Assembly: GCA_001600175.1 (NCBI GenBank)
Contig: BCJC01000001.1
Location: forward strand, 2,403,652-2,467,651
Source: Erythrobasidium yunnanense
Taxonomy: Eukaryota > Basidiomycota > Cystobasidiomycetes > Erythrobasidiales > Erythrobasidiaceae
Length of the DNA stretch: 64,000 nucleotides
Direction of reading: 5' to 3'
Part shown: in pieces, positions 10,131 to 20,146 of the stretch
Numbering within the stretch: position 1 is the stretch's first letter
How the letters are laid out: the number at the start of each line of letters is the position of its first letter
Program-made: the position numbers and the translations under genes
Notes under the pieces: model-generated
Seen by the model: only the letters and a program-made list of their open reading frames with translations
The model's database searches: none
Told to the model about the DNA's origin: nothing

Positions 10131-10997
10131 ATGGAATCGCGGTCTGAAGCTTCGAATACCGTCAATATGAATGACCAAGCTATACCACATCATGATCCTG
10201 CTCAAGAAAGCTCGCGAAATGTTACTGCTTCTACGCTGGGTCCGCCCGGAACTTATTCGCACCAGGTCGGATCAAGATGAATTAGCGAGAGGATTCTATC
10301 CTGATGTCCCAAGTCTGCTTAGGCCGCGAAGATCTTGCTCGGGGACGATGTGACCTTATGCCTGGAAGACACGATAACAGGCGCGCTGACAAGAGCCTGC
10401 TTCTCTGCGACTGACTTAACTAATCTATTGCGCTAACAGATATATTCAATGCTGTCCAATCTGGCTCTTCGCGATATGGCGTGTGCCCAATCGTCAATTC
10501 GACTAACGGCCCGGTCGCAGAAGCGCAAGAATGTCTAGCGCGCTTTACAACTCAGCAAATACAACAGCAAAAGTTACGTATAGGACATGCTTTGCTGCGG
10601 AAGCCTGGCTCGCAAGATCTTCCAGTAACGCGGATTTGCAGTCACGAGCAGGTCAGTCGCATCTTTCGGAAGTTGCATCGTGCTTGATCGAGCTCTGTAC
10701 GACAGGCTCTAGGGCAGTGTAGGGACTATATAGCAAAGCGATATCCCGGAGTGAAAGTCGAGGCAGTCAACTCGACTGCACTGGCATCGCAAATAGCCGC
10801 ACAAGATCCTTCTAGTATAGCAATATCCTCAATACTATGTGCAGAGACATACGGTCTAGAGATATTGGACACCGAGATACAGGATGGCGAAGGTGCGCTC
10901 TTTGGCCCATATCACTGATCGAAGCGTCTGATTTGCTCGCTTAGCCAACGAGACTACCTTCATTCTCTTCAGCAGAGGACAAACAGATGCGCCTTGA
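10131..10997 (+). CDS. PHA2: Prephenate dehydratase lacking the ACT domain
   Basis: Converts prephenate to phenylpyruvate in phenylalanine synthesis. Family blocks are STLGPPGTYSHQAAK, TDIFNAVQSGSSRYGVCPIVNSTNGPV, KLRIGHALLRKPG, ICSHEQALGQC, VNSTALASQIA, IAISSILCAETYGLEIL and NETTFILFSRG, which together span the whole catalytic domain. Five exons (10,131-10,265; 10,323-10,380; 10,440-10,651; 10,706-10,892; 10,945-10,997) total 645 nt, giving 214 residues. Fungal homologues usually add an ACT domain of about 80-100 residues after the NxT-F block. Here a TGA follows six codons after FSRG, and no ACT-like sequence (GALxxxL, ESRP) is seen downstream. Intron 2 appears to be GC-AG (donor gcgcgc at 10,381). 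The Thr of the catalytic TRF-type motif reads TTF here. Confidence 0.85.
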
Positions 10998-11278
10998 CGA
11001 TTCATGAACTTAGACACTTCATTGCGTATATGCGGAACTACAACGCAAGATTCTGGTTCCCTTCTTATGCCCTGCGAAAAACAAATGAGAGTGGGTGTAA
11101 TAGGTACAAGGTGGAACGCGTAGAAAGAAGTATTAGATGCTAAGCGTACATACCCTAATTGTCGGATATCTTCGTGTCTACAGATTTTGATGTTTCTAGC
11201 CTAGCTAGCCCTTTTTTACGTCTGGTTTTGTTATCATCGTGTCGTTGTAAAGTTCTCTTCTACTCCGACTTAGTAGTT

Positions 11279-14200
11279 CTAATCGGCCCTAACATCGCTT
11301 CCTGGGACGACCTCGCTAGGTGCTTCTGACTGCGTGCCACTGGAAGCTTGCTCGCCTGCTGCGATGGCTGCAAATTCAGCAGCAGGATCTCCTTGCGGTG
11401 TAGGCGCTACTTCCTGCAAGGTCTGCTGCACCTTGTTCTGTCCAGGTATCCCTTCACCTTCGGCTGCCATAGGGACAGCATCGCCGGAAGATGCCGATTG
11501 CTCAGTACTGGCAGTCTCTGCTGGTATCGGTACAGGTGCAGGCGCTGCAGGCTTCTTCTCTAGGCCAGGCGGTCTTCGCTGCATCATTGCCATGAGCTTG
11601 GCCTTCTGTGCATCCTTTTCGGCTTTCGCTTCTGCAGCCTTCTCCTCTGGAGTCTTCTCCTGCACAGCTTGCATGAGGCTGTTCTCACGAGACGGAGTTG
11701 ACGAGCCCATACTTCGACGAAGCCCGAAGCCTGAAAGATATGCCATAGAACCCCATTCTACCAGCTTCTGATTCAGCCATACGAGAGAGACCGGCTTCGT
11801 GAGGAAATCGTTACATCCTGCTGCCAGAGCGTTGACTCTGTCGCTTTGTAATGAGGAAGCAGTAAGGGCGACGATAATGACAGGGAGCTCGTAAGGCGAG
11901 GTTGCAGCCGATGAAGTCGGCGACATGGGGTTAGAGACGTCCGAAGCTGGCGTAGCCAAGAAGCCATATCCGATGCCTTTCCCTGCTCGTTCCATAGCTC
12001 TTATTTCTTGGGTCGCCTCGATACCGTCTTTGACTGGCAGCTGGATATCCATAAGGACCAGGTGAAAGTCGCCTTGCTTCCAAGCATCTACGGCTTCTTG
12101 CCCGTTGTTCGCAACGCTATACTTGATACCCTTCCGCTTCAGGAAAGTACTCAAGATGATCTGATTGATAGGGTTATCTGTCGAGGGCAATCAGCTACGT
12201 TAGGCGAGTACGAGTCACAGCGACTGACCTTCGACGATAAGAACATTGATCGGCGGCACCAGGGTCCCAGTCGGGCGCCGCACGACTCTCTTGGACTTGC
12301 CGGTCAATCTCCTTTCCATCTTTCTAGGCTGCAGTGGCACTATTGGCGACTTCTGCAGATCGTCTGGGCTAGATGGCTCTTCAGAAGGTATTGAGATCGC
12401 GACCTGTTTACCGCCTGAAGTGACTCGAGCTGGAGATACAGGACTGAGTATGCTGGGTGGTGGGGAGCGGCTGGTTGTAGATCTGCTATGCGATGTGAAA
12501 TTGGGCGTAGGAGGGCCGCTCTTGGTTTGAGGCGATGATGGCGTGGGAGGGTTCGCCGTTGCTGCTTCAGCCTGCTTCTCCTGAACACTGTCATCTGAAA
12601 TGGAGTCGCCATCTCCCGATCTCTCGGTTGACGAGGCGGCAGATGACGGCAAACCCGAGGGCTGACTGATTGTCATACCATCTCCCTTTTTCGGCGTTGC
12701 TGAGGACATTTCTGGGACCGAGATGGGTGATAGTGTGAAGTTCCTGCCTGTCGCACCAAGATCCATTTTCTCCGGTATCGTTATGGCGGGCAATTCAGTG
12801 CCCACAGAGATACTTGCGGTGTACGCAGTAGCCGGTGAGCCTCGGGTGCGATACGATGAGCCGGCTTCGGATGAGCCTGATTCGCCGGGTCCGCGAGACA
12901 TTCGCATACTTTCTGCCTTCTCGTGTAGGCTTGCAGCTCGTGGCTGGAAGAACAGGCCTGTAGGGCGCCCATCTGGGGACTGAATGATGATCCCCTGACT
13001 GGCACTAGAGCCGAGCTCAGCAGCGGATTTTGAGAAATACTCCAGAGCATCCGGTGACACAGGGGATGGAGGATTCGAGTGGCCTTGTCCAGGTATTGGC
13101 GGAGTCTTCGGGACAGATGCCTGCGAGACAGCTGCTGACAGGGCGTCCGTCTGTCTTTGCTGTGCCGCGATAGCTTGGCCAGCAGCAATGTCAAAGTCGT
13201 TCGCGTTGGAGTGCGACAGAGCAGGACTTGGCCGCCCTCCGGCGAAGAAGTAATGGCCACCCGGCGATGAAGGAGAGGTTGCAATGGGAACGAAGTAAGG
13301 ATCCAAACTAGGGCGTTTGATGGCGTTGAACAGGGTTGTGAGGAGTCTCCGAGGTCCGACAGGCTTGGGAACGACCAGAACCTCGGGTAAGGGAAACATT
13401 GGACTAGCGCTTTTCAGAACCGTATGTACGAGCTCTTTGATCTGACGATAGTTGTTTAAGCTTGTGAAGTGAATGATAGACACCGTAGTTTGTGTGACAC
13501 GCTGAATCGCTTGACTGGATCTAGTACGACGGGATTGCAGCTGAGGTCGTTTCGAAAGCAAAGCATTATGTAGCTGGACGGTAGGCGCATGGTTCCTAAC
13601 TGAAATGAGTTGACGTTTGAGAGTCGGTACGTCATCGTCCACAATAATAAAGCTGAGAGAGGGATCTAGTGGTGTAGATGCGCCAGGGTCTGAGCCTGCG
13701 GCAGATCGACCAGCCGGAGAAACACTGGTACTCTGCATGGAGGTCATGGGATCGGCTAGTAGATTTATGGATGGGCTCGCCATACCGCCTGACCATGCAC
13801 TCGGAGGACTTGTGCTATCGCTGCCTCCGAATCCAGAATCCAATCTGCCCAGATGCGATGGGACGTGGTTCCGTACAGTACGCGATGAAGTGCCGCTAGC
13901 TCCTTCCCAGTGCGGAGATACTGTGTCTTCTTCTTCGTTACTTGTGGAGAAGTGGGTAATGTCCAAACCCCAGCTGGCTAAATTCTGAGATAGGTGTCGG
14001 GCAAAAGGTGATTGTTCGTGGGAATGCAAGGCTGCTTTCTTTCCCCGAAGAGATGTCTCGACGAAGCGCAACAGCTCCGACATCTGTTATAAGTAGCCGC
14101 ATCAGTATTCCAAGCTGACGGACCAGATCCATGAGTGGTAGACTTACTGTCGGTTCTCTGCCTTGGTCAATAGAAAGCCGTCGTCTTCGAGGGGCATCGG

Positions 14201-16262
14201 CATGCTGGCTTGCGGATGCAGGATGCACGCTTTGAGGGAGAGCACAGGTAATCTTCTGAGTTCTACCACCGTCTTGCGCCGAAGAGGTGATCATCGTAAG
14301 TTTGAGATACTGTAACAAAGCTGCGACGATATTTGGATCCAACGGTCTTTCAGGCATTGCTGCAGTAGGCGATGCAGGCATCGACTCGCCGGCAGCGCTG
14401 GCATTGCCCCCGACCGGCCGGGTCTGCGTAATTTCTATCGTGCAAAAATAGGTACCCAGTAGAGGCGCCTCTGCATTATCTTCGTCTTCCTGGTCACTTG
14501 CCGTCCACTGCTGCCGAAGGTTGGAGAGACTGGGATTCGTAGACGAGCTTGTTGCAGTCTTGCTCGACACGTTCGTAGGCATCGTCAACCTGAAGGAGAC
14601 GCCAATCTCAAAGCTGGTACCATTCGGACACTCCGACATCATCTGACTGAGGATAGCCAGCAGACCGACGCCTAGTCCTCTATCGTCTCCTCTAACGAAT
14701 GCTTCTTGAATTTCCGCAGTCTCGGCTCTCGTCGCAGAGGTGAACATCTCCTGGCCTTCAGATCTTGTGTTGGGAGGACTCTGTATGCCTTGCATTGCTT
14801 TACTGCCATGGAAAAGGCTCATGTCGATACTGCGCTCAGCGGCTCCCGCCGCAAGCACATCGAGTACTGCCTGCGTCAAAGATGCAAAGTCGAACGATGT
14901 CTCCTGAGCAGGCTCGATTCTGGGCGCTGAAGGTTCTGTTGGTCCGCCTCGAGGCGTCATGGGATTCATACGAGCAGAGGCAAGCTCATTGAGCGCCGGA
15001 CCATTCTCAGCTATCCAATTGAATGCTTGAGCCAGCCGCCATATGAGACCGACACTTGTGGTGGGGAGATTGAGGGAGGATGCTGCAAGCTGCTCACTTG
15101 TTACGAAGCTGGATTGTGACTGCAGCGTGGAAGGTAATGATGACGGCGGCCATGCTGAAGATATGGGGCCAGGGCCTGTTGAGCTTGAGGCCTGCGTTGT
15201 AGAAGTGGTTCCAGCGTCTGAAATGCTTGTAGTCGCAACAGATACGCTGCTGGCCCCGGCGAAGTTGTTGCCTAGACCGGATGAGGGTAGAGGAGTATGA
15301 TAAGGAGACACAAGGTTCAGAGGGATGAGCTGAGCCAAAGTCGCGGAGATAGGATAGGACAGTAGGTGGATGAGCGGAGCCACACAGTCGATTGAGGGCA
15401 GGAAAGGGTTCGGAATAGTATTTGTCGGTGTCGCTTGTGCGAAGAAGGGAGATGGGAAGCCGACATGATGCAGAGTATCGGTGCCTGGCGACGGTGTCGA
15501 GGTGGCCATCGAATGTGTGGAACGTGACGATGAGGATACAATCGAGCGACGTGGTTCCCCTCGCCCTTGCGTGCTCGCAGAAAGAGCTGCGACTGGACCT
15601 GGCAGAGCAGCAGGTGAAGGAGGACCGGAAGCTGAGTTGCTTGGCGATTTCCCTTTTGCAGTTACATTGCTCGTGCTACTGCTGTTGCTTGCTGTAAGAC
15701 TCTGTAGATTACCAGAACTTGTACCTGTTTGCGAGCTAGATCTTCTGAAGAGTGGCCGCATCGCATTTGCAAGTTTGCGCGATGAAGATTGCCGTCTATC
15801 TGGTGTCGGCCGGACTGGCGGCGTGCTGGCTCTTTCGAGCGACGTTGTGGAAGAATGAGAGCTTGGGAAATGTATGGAAGACCCAGCATGGCCAGGCGAG
15901 AGAGCGGCAGGCGAAGTATTGGCTGAGGATGGAGCCAGCAGAGAGTTGCGTGGAGAGGTCGATGACCCAGCTTCTGCCGATGCATTGCCATCTGCTGAGT
16001 AGTAGACTGTCTGCAGAAGTGCTGCACTGGATGGTGAACGTATAGGGGGAGATGTCACCGGGCTTGAGCCAGCGTGAGATGCGCCATCTGAGCTGTTGCG
16101 ACCTCGCGAACTGGCTCCACTGCCAGGCGATGAGTTCCTTCTTCTTGCTTTGCCCTTCCTCAGACTACGCTCCGTATAGGTGCGGTTGAGCGGTGGACGA
16201 AACGTATTTAGAATGCGCCCAAAAAGATTGGGCTCATTCTTGATGCCGCTCGAGCTAGACAC
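11279..16262 (-). CDS. SSK1: SSK1-type response regulator of the HOG stress pathway
   Basis: Terminal response regulator of the Sln1/Ypd1 phosphorelay that activates the Ssk2 MAPKKK and Hog1. The receiver domain lies near the C terminus: VPPINVLIVED-NPINQIILSTFLKRKGI, phospho-acceptor Asp in FHLVLMDIQLPVKDGIE, the conserved Thr/Ser in VALTASS and Lys in NDFLTKPVSL. It is preceded by more than 1,200 residues of low-complexity Ser/Pro-rich sequence, which contains a conserved upstream domain (FDFASLTQAVLDVLAAG, LTMPTNV, SELLRFVETSLRGKKAALHS..WGLDI). Three exons (16,262-14,148; 14,083-12,229; 12,177-11,279) sum to 4,869 nt, exactly 1,623 codons, so the protein is 1,622 residues, about twice the size of yeast Ssk1. 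After the receiver follows a coiled, Ala/Lys-rich tail (EEKAAEAKAEKDAQKAKL). Confidence 0.92.
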
Positions 16263-17024
16263 GTCCGCGGCTGTAACTATGGTTGAAGCACACGTAGGAT
16301 ATCGTTGTATGAATGCACAAAGCCAGACGGTGTTGCGATCCAGTATCGATAAAAGACGTAGACCGGCAGCCGGATGAGCGATAGTCGCAGTCGGCAGAGA
16401 TGGGTTGGAAAAGAGGAAGTAGCAATAGAATATCAGTACGTCTACCTACAGATATGGTCAGTATAGGTCCAACTCACGCGGCGTGGACGACGAGGTCGAC
16501 GGCGGTCTTTCAGATGCATCTTGAGCTGGAGAAGCCACGATAGCGACTGGCGGGTTGCTGGCTGGATCCAGAGACCTTGCGGTGATCTCGCAGACTTGCT
16601 AAATGTAACGCAATGCTGACGGTCTTGCGGCCTTTCCGCTGGAAGTTTGGGCTTTCTTTCCGCTTGGTGTCTCGCTTGCACGAAGTCGCAGCCGCTTTGA
16701 ACTTGAACGAAAGTGTTAATTGGCCGTTCCAGCAACTCTTGAACGCTTTATGTCGTGGATTTTAAAGGTTTGTGTCTTAACGAACGTTTGGAGTCCGCCC
16801 AAAAGAATGGGCGCACTTTATCTCTTGGGTCGTGCCCAATTCTAAGCAAGAAACGCAGTCAAGATACACGCCTAATGCTCTACAGAATTTACCCAGCTTT
16901 CACTTCTCAATAATCCTTGATCCCAGCTCCTTCGGTCTACCAATTCTGCTCGATATCTCCGGATCCGTTAAACACCTTTCCGCTGGTTTATCATTCCGAC
17001 AAGATTCTACTGCTGTAATTCACT
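16263..17024. other. Intergenic region between SSK1 and TAD2
   Basis: A 762-bp divergent promoter region. A 97-codon minus-strand reading frame (16,442-16,735) has no family features and I do not call it. I see no TATA box or repeat; the region probably holds the long SSK1 leader and both promoters. Confidence 0.4.
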
Positions 17025-17962
17025 ATGCCTCCCATATTTGTGACGCTTCACGAGCAAGATCAGAAAGATCTAGTCTTCATGGATGCCGCTGTCGAAATGG
17101 TATATACTTCTGGACAGTCTAATGCTTCCCTACTTCTGCCTTACGATCCCCCTTTGTGATGCTTGCTCAGGCAGAAGAAGCCATCCAAGCTGCGGAAATA
17201 CCAGTTGGCTGCGTATTCGTCCAAAACGATCGCATTATTGCCAGAGGTCGCAACCGGACAAACGAGACGCGCAATGTACGTCTCCTGAGAACTTCCGTCA
17301 GATATATGCGCCCGCTGACCATGTCAGCTATCGTAAAAGGCCTCACTGCATGCCGAACTCGATGCTTTGTCGCAGATCCTTCCGAAAGATTCGATAAATC
17401 ACCTTCCTACGCCTCTTAGCGATGTGACACTCTACGTGACGGTCGAGCCCTGCTTGATGTGTGCATCGGCCTTGCGGCAGGTGGGCATCCGAAAAGCATT
17501 CTATGGAGCTGCAAACGATAGATTCGGAGGTTGCGGAGGTGTATTAGGCATCGGCGATGAGTACGCAGCCTCTGTTTCTTGAACTTGATGAAAGCTGAAC
17601 GTGAAGCGTTATCCAGTCCCAGGCTGAAATACTCGACCCCGCTCGAAGCGCTCGGAGGCTATCGGCGCGAAGAAGCCATCATGCTACTTCGGCGGTTCTA
17701 CATCACGGAGAATACAAATGGTCTGTCATTGCTATGCGGACTTCATACCCTCACGGATTTTCCGAAGGCTGACGATAATATTCCTGCCCAGCTCCCCAGC
17801 CCAAGGACAAGTCTAAGCGAGGTAAGCGCTTGCGAGAACGAGAATGTTCTGTTGTCTTCCTACTAATTCTTGGGATTTCGATCGATGCGAACAGTGCTCA
17901 AAACAGATATCGTGCCCGTCGATCCAGCAGCAGCGGAACCTCCCCCTGCTTATTTGTCTTGA
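17025..17962 (+). CDS. TAD2: tRNA adenosine-34 deaminase catalytic subunit (Tad2/ADAT2)
   Basis: Forms inosine at the wobble position of several tRNAs, as a heterodimer with Tad3. The zinc/cytidine deaminase motifs are intact: HAE in [10 protein letters not shown], with the catalytic Glu, and PCLMC in [13 protein letters not shown]. Other blocks are [49 protein letters not shown] and a lysine-rich tail [11 protein letters not shown]. Six exons (17,025-17,099; 17,171-17,275; 17,340-17,560; 17,617-17,720; 17,792-17,821; 17,895-17,962) total 603 nt, giving 200 residues. One exon is only 30 nt. Apparent in-frame stops between the blocks all fall in the predicted introns. Confidence 0.9.
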
Positions 17963-18422
17963 TAACACATTTCAAAGCACGACTAGACTTGGCATCTATT
18001 CTGATACCCTATCGAGTGTCCGTGAGGAATCATCAGATATTGGTCGAAGTGCCCTACTCTTCCGTCGCTCCCGCAGGTTGGGCAGAGACCAGTCTCGTCC
18101 GCCACGACGATTTTGGTGTCGAGCGAAAGCGATCAGCAACACTAAGCAAAGCGTCTTGCTTAGCTTAGTTTGGCAAAGAGGCAGAAGCCCGAAACGGCTT
18201 CTGTCGATTAACGACCAGGATAGCAGAAGCAAGGCCTATGTAGGAGGACAGCACTGCATCTTAGGCTAAAGATGCCACTGCGAAGGTTGCAGTTCAGAAC
18301 GACTTACAACATGTTGCGTCGTTTGAAGCCCATTGAAGGAAAAGCTAGTATGCGGGGTATAGAAAGGGCTGTTTTATACATTGTTGTCGACTTCTTAGCA
18401 ATTCTGAAAGCTCATAATGACA
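17963..18422. other. Convergent intergenic region TAD2 / TAF4 with two hairpins
   Basis: These 460 bp lie between two convergent stop codons. The region contains two perfect inverted repeats only 18 bases apart. The first is ctaagca (18,142-18,148) with tgcttag (18,157-18,163); the second is cagaagcc (18,182-18,189) with ggcttctg (18,196-18,203). They could be 3'-end processing structures or part of a small RNA. No coding sequence is convincing. Confidence 0.4.
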
Positions 18423-20051
18423 TTATACTCTGCCCATATGAGCTCTATAGAGTGCTTTTGTCCCGCTTCCTATGCCCGCTCCTTTCCCTCTTTCGTTCTC
18501 CAGGACAAAGATAGCGTCTCTTATAGTGACGTATTGATTTCCCGGATCTTCAAGCATGCTATTCCCTCCGAAATTCGTAGCTTTCGAAGCGCTATGCGCA
18601 GACGGAACAGCCGTCAATCTCGCTAATGCCGACGAAGGATTCGATGAAAGCGGGCCATCAGCGTCCGCCCCTTCGCCTTTGACTTTGCTCTTGTCGTCCA
18701 TGGAAGTATCTTCATCGTCGGCATTCGTGGTCACTCGCATACTGCTCGGCGGTAAAGGTGGGAATTTGGGTTTGGGCAGGTTCTTCTTCAGCAGAGGAGA
18801 ATCTGCAGGACCTCCTCCCATCCATGAATATCTCTTCTTGGTCCCAAGATTCCTTAGAGCAGTTTGATCTGATAGCTTTTTGCGAACGTCGTCTGACATG
18901 TTCCTTGCTGTTTGAGCAGGTGTCTCTCTTTTCCTCTTCTTCTCGCCTTTTGTTCCCGTGCCTGTTCCACCTTGTACATTCTTGCCGAGCCTGTCTCCTG
19001 CTCCGAAGGATGCGCCTAACGGCGTGCCTGGCATAGAGCCGCTTCCTGACGCTTCTGCCATGGAAACGTCACCTGTCCCAGCGCCTCCTTCTCCATTGCC
19101 GGCACCATCCTCACCTCCTTCCTGTGCTAGACGTTCTAAGCGCTCTCTTTCTTCTTGTTCAGCTTGATCCCGGCGAAGTCGATCCTTTCTTGCTTGTCGC
19201 TCTTCCTCCCTCTCCACCCTGTCGATAGTGCCCATGATCTTCTCTACGTCGTCATACATGATTTGATCCCACATAGGTGCAGGAAGCTCGTTTGGATCGC
19301 CTAATGGAGGAAACATGGGAGGCGGTCGTTGGTGGTTGGAAATGACTCGATGCTCTTTTGCGGCTATCATTGCTTCGATAAGCCTGCGCAAGCGCATCTG
19401 TACTGCCAGTCCTATCAAGGGTAGCGTGTCCGACTCTAGATTTCGCAGCTGAAATGAAGCAGCTGGAAGAACGGAGTCAGCGTAGTTGACTTGAGAGACG
19501 AGAACATCGGGCCCACCTATCCGTAGCACTGCATCTCTGAGAGCTTGTTCATCGAGTATGAGCTGTGGTTTCGCCTTTGCCCTCGCTGCTGCCTGCTGCT
19601 GGGCGTTTCTGGGCTTCAAGTTTGTCGCTCGAATCGCTTCTTCTTCGGCATTCAAGTCTACGCCTGATATGCCTACTGCATCGTCCAGTGCGTGTATGTC
19701 TGTCTGATCTGCGCCGCCTTTTTCGCCAGCGTTTTTGCCCTTGTTTGACGACGCATTTGCAGCTCCTGCTGCGCTGGTGGATGCTACGGCTGATCCTGCT
19801 CGTGGTTCTCGCTGTGTTGCTTGCTGCTGCTGCTGTTTCCGCCTTCTGGGTTTTTTGTCGCCTTCGTCGTCCTCCTCTCCCTCTGTGTACCCTGCACTCT
19901 CATCCCCTCCATCACTTGCACTCCCACTCCCACTCTCATTCTCACTCTCATTCTCACTGGCGGCGGCATTGCTCTGTCCTTCGTCGTCGTCGCTCCCACT
20001 CTGGCGACGCTTACGTCCAGCAACTGCTGCTGCACTTTTGGGCCGCGACAT
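18423..20051 (-). CDS. TAF4: Transcription initiation factor TFIID subunit 4 (TAF4)
   Basis: TFIID subunit with a histone-fold that pairs with TAF12. The C-terminal TAF4 region is clear: ALRDAVLRIGGPDVLVSQVNYADSV, LIGLAVQMRLRRLIEAMIAAKEHR, MWDQIMYDDVEKIMGTIDRVEREEERQARKDRL (a charged helix), KKLSDQTALRNLGTKKRYSWMGGG and the ending YVTIRDAIFVLENERGKGAG..ALYRAHMGRV. The N-terminal 150 residues are acidic and repetitive (runs of E/S/N and Q), encoded by a ctcatt/ctcccact simple repeat near 19,920-19,960. I take Met at 20,051 (MSRPKSAAA); an in-frame Met at 20,117 would add 22 hydrophobic residues and is less likely. The gene has a single exon. Confidence 0.85.
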   Translation of the reverse strand: MSRPKSAAAVAGRKRRQSGSDDDEGQSNAAASENESENESGSGSASDGGDESAGYTEGEEDDEGDKKPRRRKQQQQQATQREPRAGSAVASTSAAGAANASSNKGKNAGEKGGADQTDIHALDDAVGISGVDLNAEEEAIRATNLKPRNAQQQAAARAKAKPQLILDEQALRDAVLRIGGPDVLVSQVNYADSVLPAASFQLRNLESDTLPLIGLAVQMRLRRLIEAMIAAKEHRVISNHQRPPPMFPPLGDPNELPAPMWDQIMYDDVEKIMGTIDRVEREEERQARKDRLRRDQAEQEERERLERLAQEGGEDGAGNGEGGAGTGDVSMAEASGSGSMPGTPLGASFGAGDRLGKNVQGGTGTGTKGEKKRKRETPAQTARNMSDDVRKKLSDQTALRNLGTKKRYSWMGGGPADSPLLKKNLPKPKFPPLPPSSMRVTTNADDEDTSMDDKSKVKGEGADADGPLSSNPSSALARLTAVPSAHSASKATNFGGNSMLEDPGNQYVTIRDAIFVLENERGKGAGIGSGTKALYRAHMGRV

Positions 20052-20146
20052 CAGATGTCGGTATGTATCAGACCAATGCATCTTGTAAATTAGCAAATAC
20101 AATGCAGGCAGGATCATGCTCGACTATCTATGCTACATATCATATG

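Noticed and set aside
13617-13988. Plus-strand frames inside SSK1, and many similar antisense frames elsewhere
   Set aside because: They are shadows of strongly supported coding exons on the other strand.
16442-16735. 97-codon minus-strand frame upstream of SSK1
   Set aside because: Rich in Arg/Gln/Pro without a recognisable family; likely leader or promoter sequence.
17340-17616. Apparent stop codon within TAD2 after GIGDEY
   Set aside because: It lies inside a predicted intron (from 17,561); six exons sum to exactly 201 codons.
19900-19960. ctcattctcact simple repeat considered as a satellite or telomere-like tract
   Set aside because: It encodes the acidic repeat of TAF4 in frame and is not a separate element.
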